Shown here: positions 61,230 to 64,000 of the stretch, piece after piece | Position numbering within the stretch: position 1 is the stretch's first letter | Layout of the letters: every line of letters starts with the position of its first letter | NCBI RefSeq assembly: GCF_042218895.1 | Contig: NZ_JBDGQQ010000020.1 | Location: 32,464 to 96,463, forward strand | Direction of reading: 5' to 3' | Length of the DNA: 64,000 nt | Source of the DNA: Salinibacter sp042218895 | GTDB taxonomy: Bacteria > Bacteroidota > Rhodothermia > Rhodothermales > Salinibacteraceae | Notes under the pieces: model-generated | What the model saw: the letters and a program-made list of their open reading frames with translations, nothing else | The model's database searches: none | Told to the model about the DNA's origin: nothing | Translations under genes and position numbers: made by a program

Positions 61230-62094
61230 AGTTCGCGGTCACATGAAGGTTGTCCGTCTAACCATTCTCTTCTCCGAACCGTGCGTGCCGTTTTCCACGG
61301 CATTACGGCTCTCCACAGGACACTCAAAGGGCTACCCTTCTCACTTGCACTTTTGCCTACATCCATCGGTATCCACCGCTGGGTGATTTCGGCTACTTCG
61401 ATAAATGAGATCGTATCCTGCTGTTACCCTTCGTCAAGGTCAGCGGTTTGCGCTGCTCAGACTACTACGGTAACTCCGTCGTGCTGGTAGGTCGTTGGCC
61501 GATCCGGGGGCCTTGCCATTCCTATCAGCACTTCCCACGTTTGACGGTTCGTTGGTCTTCTCCCAAGTTAGGTGCTGCCTCGCTAACTGTCCATTAACCC
61601 TCCGCTTTGGAGGTATCCCACCAGCGACCGTTGGATCAGGATTCCCGGTCATGCGTCCTACGTTCACGCTATCCAGAACACATGGAATCAATGTTCTGGT
61701 CTGGGGCTCACCCACGTCGTGCGCCCGGTCTCCGACATGCACACGTTGCTGTATGGTAGCAGTAGCGGTTCGCCGGAGCGCGGGACCCGATTCCACGACG
61801 CTTCTAGACTCCTTCTAAAGCAGTTTAGGTGAGGGGACAAGTTTCCCGTTGGAGACTAAGGCAGTTCGCTCGCACTCACCTTGTTGGGAATGCGCCAAGG
61901 GAACCATCTTGGACTTACCTTCGCGGGGTTGCTTATGTCCCGTCACTGCTCGTCCTCAGTTCCCCTTCCTGGGTCAGATTTCTCACCACATGGCCCGTGC
62001 CATGCAGCTTCGACCCGTAGGGCGTAGGTCTATTCTGCTAGACCTATTCTCGTAAGTAAAGAACAATATCCGAACCGTCCCTTTCGCGGCTCAC
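61230..62094 (-). mobile_element. Group II intron, apparently without an encoded protein
   Basis: Domain V is readable leftward at 61311-61276: GAGCCGT pairs with ACGGTTC, an inner TGCCGT/ACGGCA helix is capped by a GGAAA loop, and a CG bulge sits on the 3' side, with the AGC catalytic triad at the 5' strand, as in known DV. Upstream lie about 780 nt of highly structured sequence, including hairpins at 61673-61699 and 62020-62045, that fit domains I-III. A GTGAGCC at 62094 is a possible GUGYG-like 5' end. There is no room for a reverse transcriptase, so the intron is ORF-less or deleted. Both ends are approximate; the 3' end is estimated from the usual DVI length. Confidence 0.72.
61276..61311 (-). 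ncRNA. Group II intron domain V
   Basis: A 36-nt hairpin with the features of catalytic domain V: outer 7-bp stem including the AGC triad and a G-U pair, a two-base CG bulge on the 3' strand, an inner 6-bp stem and a GNRA-like GAAA loop. This is the strongest single piece of evidence for the intron call. Confidence 0.85.
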
Positions 62095-62268
62095 CGTAGG
62101 TGCTTGTGAAGAACAACTTGCGGGCCGGGCGGAGACCGGGCCAACGCTTCTGCCCGACAGGCCGCAGAAAAAGAACGCGAGAACAATCAGTAATCACGGT
62201 ATTAAGCACCGGTGACGGAAAAAAGAACCAATGATTGATTTGGGAAGGCACCAATTCACACGTCTTCA
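62095..62268. other. Divergent region between the intron and the MocR gene
   Basis: Holds a GC-rich imperfect stem-loop (about 62125-62172: TGCGG.../...CCGCA with CGGGC/GCCCG) whose leftward reading is followed only by a weak T-run. It could be a terminator, or part of the target into which the intron inserted. The MocR promoter must also lie here. Such regulators usually bind near their own divergent promoters; no operator repeat was confirmed. Confidence 0.4.
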
Positions 62269-63795
62269 GTGTCCACTGTGAATGAACACCCGACCCCCCT
62301 CGTCCTACAGTGCGTGGAGCTCGATTCGGACGCGGCCGTTCCCCTGTACCGCCAACTGTACCGGGACCTGCGGCAGGCTATCCTGTCGAGCAAGCTTCTG
62401 TCGGGTATGCAGCTGCCCGCCACACGGAGCCTGGCCGAAAAGCTGGACATCTCGCGCAATACGGTACTGGAGGCCTACGATCAACTCACGGCGGAGGGGT
62501 ACCTCGAAAGCCGGGTGGGCTCAGGGACGTACGTGGCCCAGGAGCTACCGGAGGAGTTGCTCCACGTCCGAGGCCAGTCGCACCTCCATCCGTCCCGCGA
62601 TCAGGCCTCGGACGGGTCGAGCGGCGCCTCGCCCCTCTCAGCCCGCGGAGAGCTGTTGACCGACATCGAGCTGTCTTCCTTCCGTGCCGACGCAAAGCCC
62701 CGCCCATTCCGCCCCGGTCTTCCGGCCCTCGACGCGTTTCCCATCGAGACGTGGAGCCAGCTTACTGGCCGACGGTGGCGAAGCCTGCCGGCCTCAATGC
62801 TCGGCTACCGTCAGTCCACCGGCTACCCCCCGCTCCGAAAGGCCATCTCGGCGTACCTGCAGGAGTCGCGGGGCGTCCACTGTTCGCCGGAGCAGGTCAT
62901 CATCGTCTCGGGCACGCAGCAGGCCATCACGCTCACGGCCCACGTGCTGCTCGACCCCGGCGACCGCGCCTGGATCGAAGACCCGGGCTACCCGCGGGCC
63001 CAGGGGGCTTTTCGGTGGGCGGGTGCCCAGACCGTCCCCGTTCCGCTCGACGAGGAGGGTCTGTCCCTGCATCAGGCCCGCTCAACGGACGGAGACGCAC
63101 GCCTGGCCTACGTAACGCCGTCGCACCAGTACCCCCTGGGCATGACCATGAGCCTGTCCCGGCGGCTGGAGCTGCTGGACTGGGCCGAGCGCTCGGACGC
63201 CTGGATTCTGGAGGACGACTACGACAGCGAGTACCGGTACGAAGGACGTCCCATCGCGGCCCTCCAGGGGCTCGACGACGCGGGCCGAGTGATCTACGTG
63301 GGCTCTTTCAGCAAGGTGCTGTTCCCTGCTCTCCGCCTCGGCTACCTCGTGGTGCCCGAAGCCCTGGTCGAGTCCTTCGCCGCCGCCAAGTCCCTGGTGG
63401 AACGATGTCCCCCCCTCGCTCCCCAGATGGTGGTGACCGACTTCCTCGAGGAAGGCCACTTCGAACGCCACCTGCGACGGATGCGCACGCTCTACGCCGA
63501 GCGGCAGTCGATTCTCATCGAGGCGCTGGAGGCGGAGACGGGCGACCAGTTGGACGTCAGTTCCGACGAGGCCGGCCTGCACCTGACCGTTTTTCTGCCG
63601 AATGACCTCGACGACCAGGCCGCGTCCGCGGCCCTTCGGAAGCGCGAGGTGGTGGCGCCGCCCCTCTCGTTTTACTCCCAACGCTCGCTCGACCGCGACG
63701 GGCTCGTGCTGGGGTACGCCGCCGTCGACGAGGCCGACATTCGGGCGGGGGTCGATCAAATCAGCGAGACGCTGAACGCCTCTGTGAAGAGGTAA
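62269..63795 (+). CDS. MocR-family transcriptional regulator (GntR HTH plus aminotransferase domain)
   Basis: A 508-residue regulator. The N-terminal winged helix (residues about 20-90) has PLYRQLYRDLRQAILSSKLLSGMQLPATRSLAEKLDISRNTVLEAYDQLTAEGYLESRVGSGTYV, and the C-terminal fold type I aminotransferase-like domain includes YLQESRGVHCSPEQVIIVSGTQQAI, AYVTPSHQYPLGMTMS, and the PLP-binding Lys in VGSFSKVLFPALRLGY near residue 350. MocR proteins sense PLP or amino-acid-related ligands. No ATG precedes the HTH; GTG 62269 is used. Targets are unknown; the divergent intron makes neighbours uninformative. Confidence 0.92.
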   Translation: MSTVNEHPTPLVLQCVELDSDAAVPLYRQLYRDLRQAILSSKLLSGMQLPATRSLAEKLDISRNTVLEAYDQLTAEGYLESRVGSGTYVAQELPEELLHVRGQSHLHPSRDQASDGSSGASPLSARGELLTDIELSSFRADAKPRPFRPGLPALDAFPIETWSQLTGRRWRSLPASMLGYRQSTGYPPLRKAISAYLQESRGVHCSPEQVIIVSGTQQAITLTAHVLLDPGDRAWIEDPGYPRAQGAFRWAGAQTVPVPLDEEGLSLHQARSTDGDARLAYVTPSHQYPLGMTMSLSRRLELLDWAERSDAWILEDDYDSEYRYEGRPIAALQGLDDAGRVIYVGSFSKVLFPALRLGYLVVPEALVESFAAAKSLVERCPPLAPQMVVTDFLEEGHFERHLRRMRTLYAERQSILIEALEAETGDQLDVSSDEAGLHLTVFLPNDLDDQAASAALRKREVVAPPLSFYSQRSLDRDGLVLGYAAVDEADIRAGVDQISETLNASVKR

Positions 63796-64000
63796 TACTA
63801 TCCACGAGATTCTGGTGGGCACTCTCTCTTACCGCCCCCATCTTCCTCCCGTAGCGCCACGGGCACAAACAGTGGAGCAAGGGGCAGATAAAGGGACTGC
63901 CCCGGCATTTGCGGTCTCGCGCAATGATCCCTGGTAGATGGTGTGATACCGACTGCCGAAAATCGGTGTACATGTGATCGTTCTGCTCAAAAGGAAGGTC
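63796..64000. other. Right-end region
   Basis: About 200 bases after the MocR stop. A short leftward frame is present but not recognisable, and the window ends before any gene can be called. Confidence 0.3.

Noticed and set aside
61495..62055. Short open frames inside the intron region
   Set aside because: They overlap structured intron RNA, carry no reverse-transcriptase motif and change frame often; not protein genes.
62125..62172. Rho-independent terminator near the intron 5' end
   Set aside because: The stem is imperfect and the following T run is weak in either direction, so it is only described as a stem-loop.
1..64000. CRISPR arrays, prophage or restriction-modification genes
   Set aside because: No regularly spaced repeats, Cas-like, integrase, capsid or methylase/endonuclease pairs were seen.

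Overview
The window is about 60% GC and comes from a halophilic member of the Bacteroidota/Rhodothermota, most probably Salinibacter or a near relative. This rests on protein character (strongly acidic proteins, a dxr-rseP-uppS-bamA-skp-skp envelope block, a secreted Bacteroidota-type protein beside a TPR protein, a DUF2911 lipoprotein) and on weak or absent Shine-Dalgarno sequences. The genus is an inference; no rRNA gene is present to settle it.

Layout. 1-2.7 kb: secD and the start of secF, leftward. 3.4-7.6 kb: a lipase-like hydrolase, a SIMPL protein, asparaginyl-tRNA synthetase and a UbiA-like membrane protein. 7.7-8.6 kb: a decayed IS982-family transposase. 8.7-10.4 kb: pckA, followed by about 1 kb without a convincing gene and then tRNA-Gly(GCC) with its own terminator. 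11.5-15.9 kb: a GNAT acetyltransferase, aspartate-semialdehyde dehydrogenase, folD, an MscS channel and a YjbQ-family protein. 15.4-25.6 kb is one long leftward block: dxr, rseP, uppS, bamA, two Skp/OmpH chaperones, panB, surE and yjbQ, covering isoprenoid precursors, the undecaprenyl carrier, the envelope-stress protease and outer-membrane protein assembly. 26-32.6 kb is rightward: a TPR protein, an uncharacterised secreted protein, a thioesterase, a small outer-membrane protein, an RmlD-like reductase and serS. 32.7-37.4 kb: cyclopropane-fatty-acid synthase, a 700-residue acyl-CoA dehydrogenase with a clear terminator, and pyrF. 37.5-41.7 kb: two tandem-domain universal stress proteins, small proteins and an MFS transporter. 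41.9-46.4 kb: a heme cluster (hemL, a methyltransferase, hemH, hemF). 46.5-54.8 kb: a pseudouridine synthase, a secreted M24 peptidase, small proteins, a DUF2911 lipoprotein, a broken ankyrin-repeat gene, a receiver-only response regulator and a second small outer-membrane protein. 54.9-60.6 kb: leftward genes for D-aminoacylase, gamma-glutamyltransferase, a DapB-like dehydrogenase and a class A beta-lactamase-like hydrolase. 60.5-62.1 kb: a frameshifted carboxypeptidase-regulatory-domain gene and, just upstream, an apparently ORF-less group II intron with a recognisable domain V. 62.3-63.8 kb: a MocR-type regulator.

Most of the window is chromosomal housekeeping. The unusual material is the ORF-less group II intron beside a broken gene, the coiled-coil insertion in AsnRS, the extended ferrochelatase with a CPSCGG tail, the Gly-rich/Arg tails shared by BamA and one Skp paralogue, a very basic Skp in an otherwise acidic proteome, and several gene relics. 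No CRISPR array, prophage or obvious defence island is visible.
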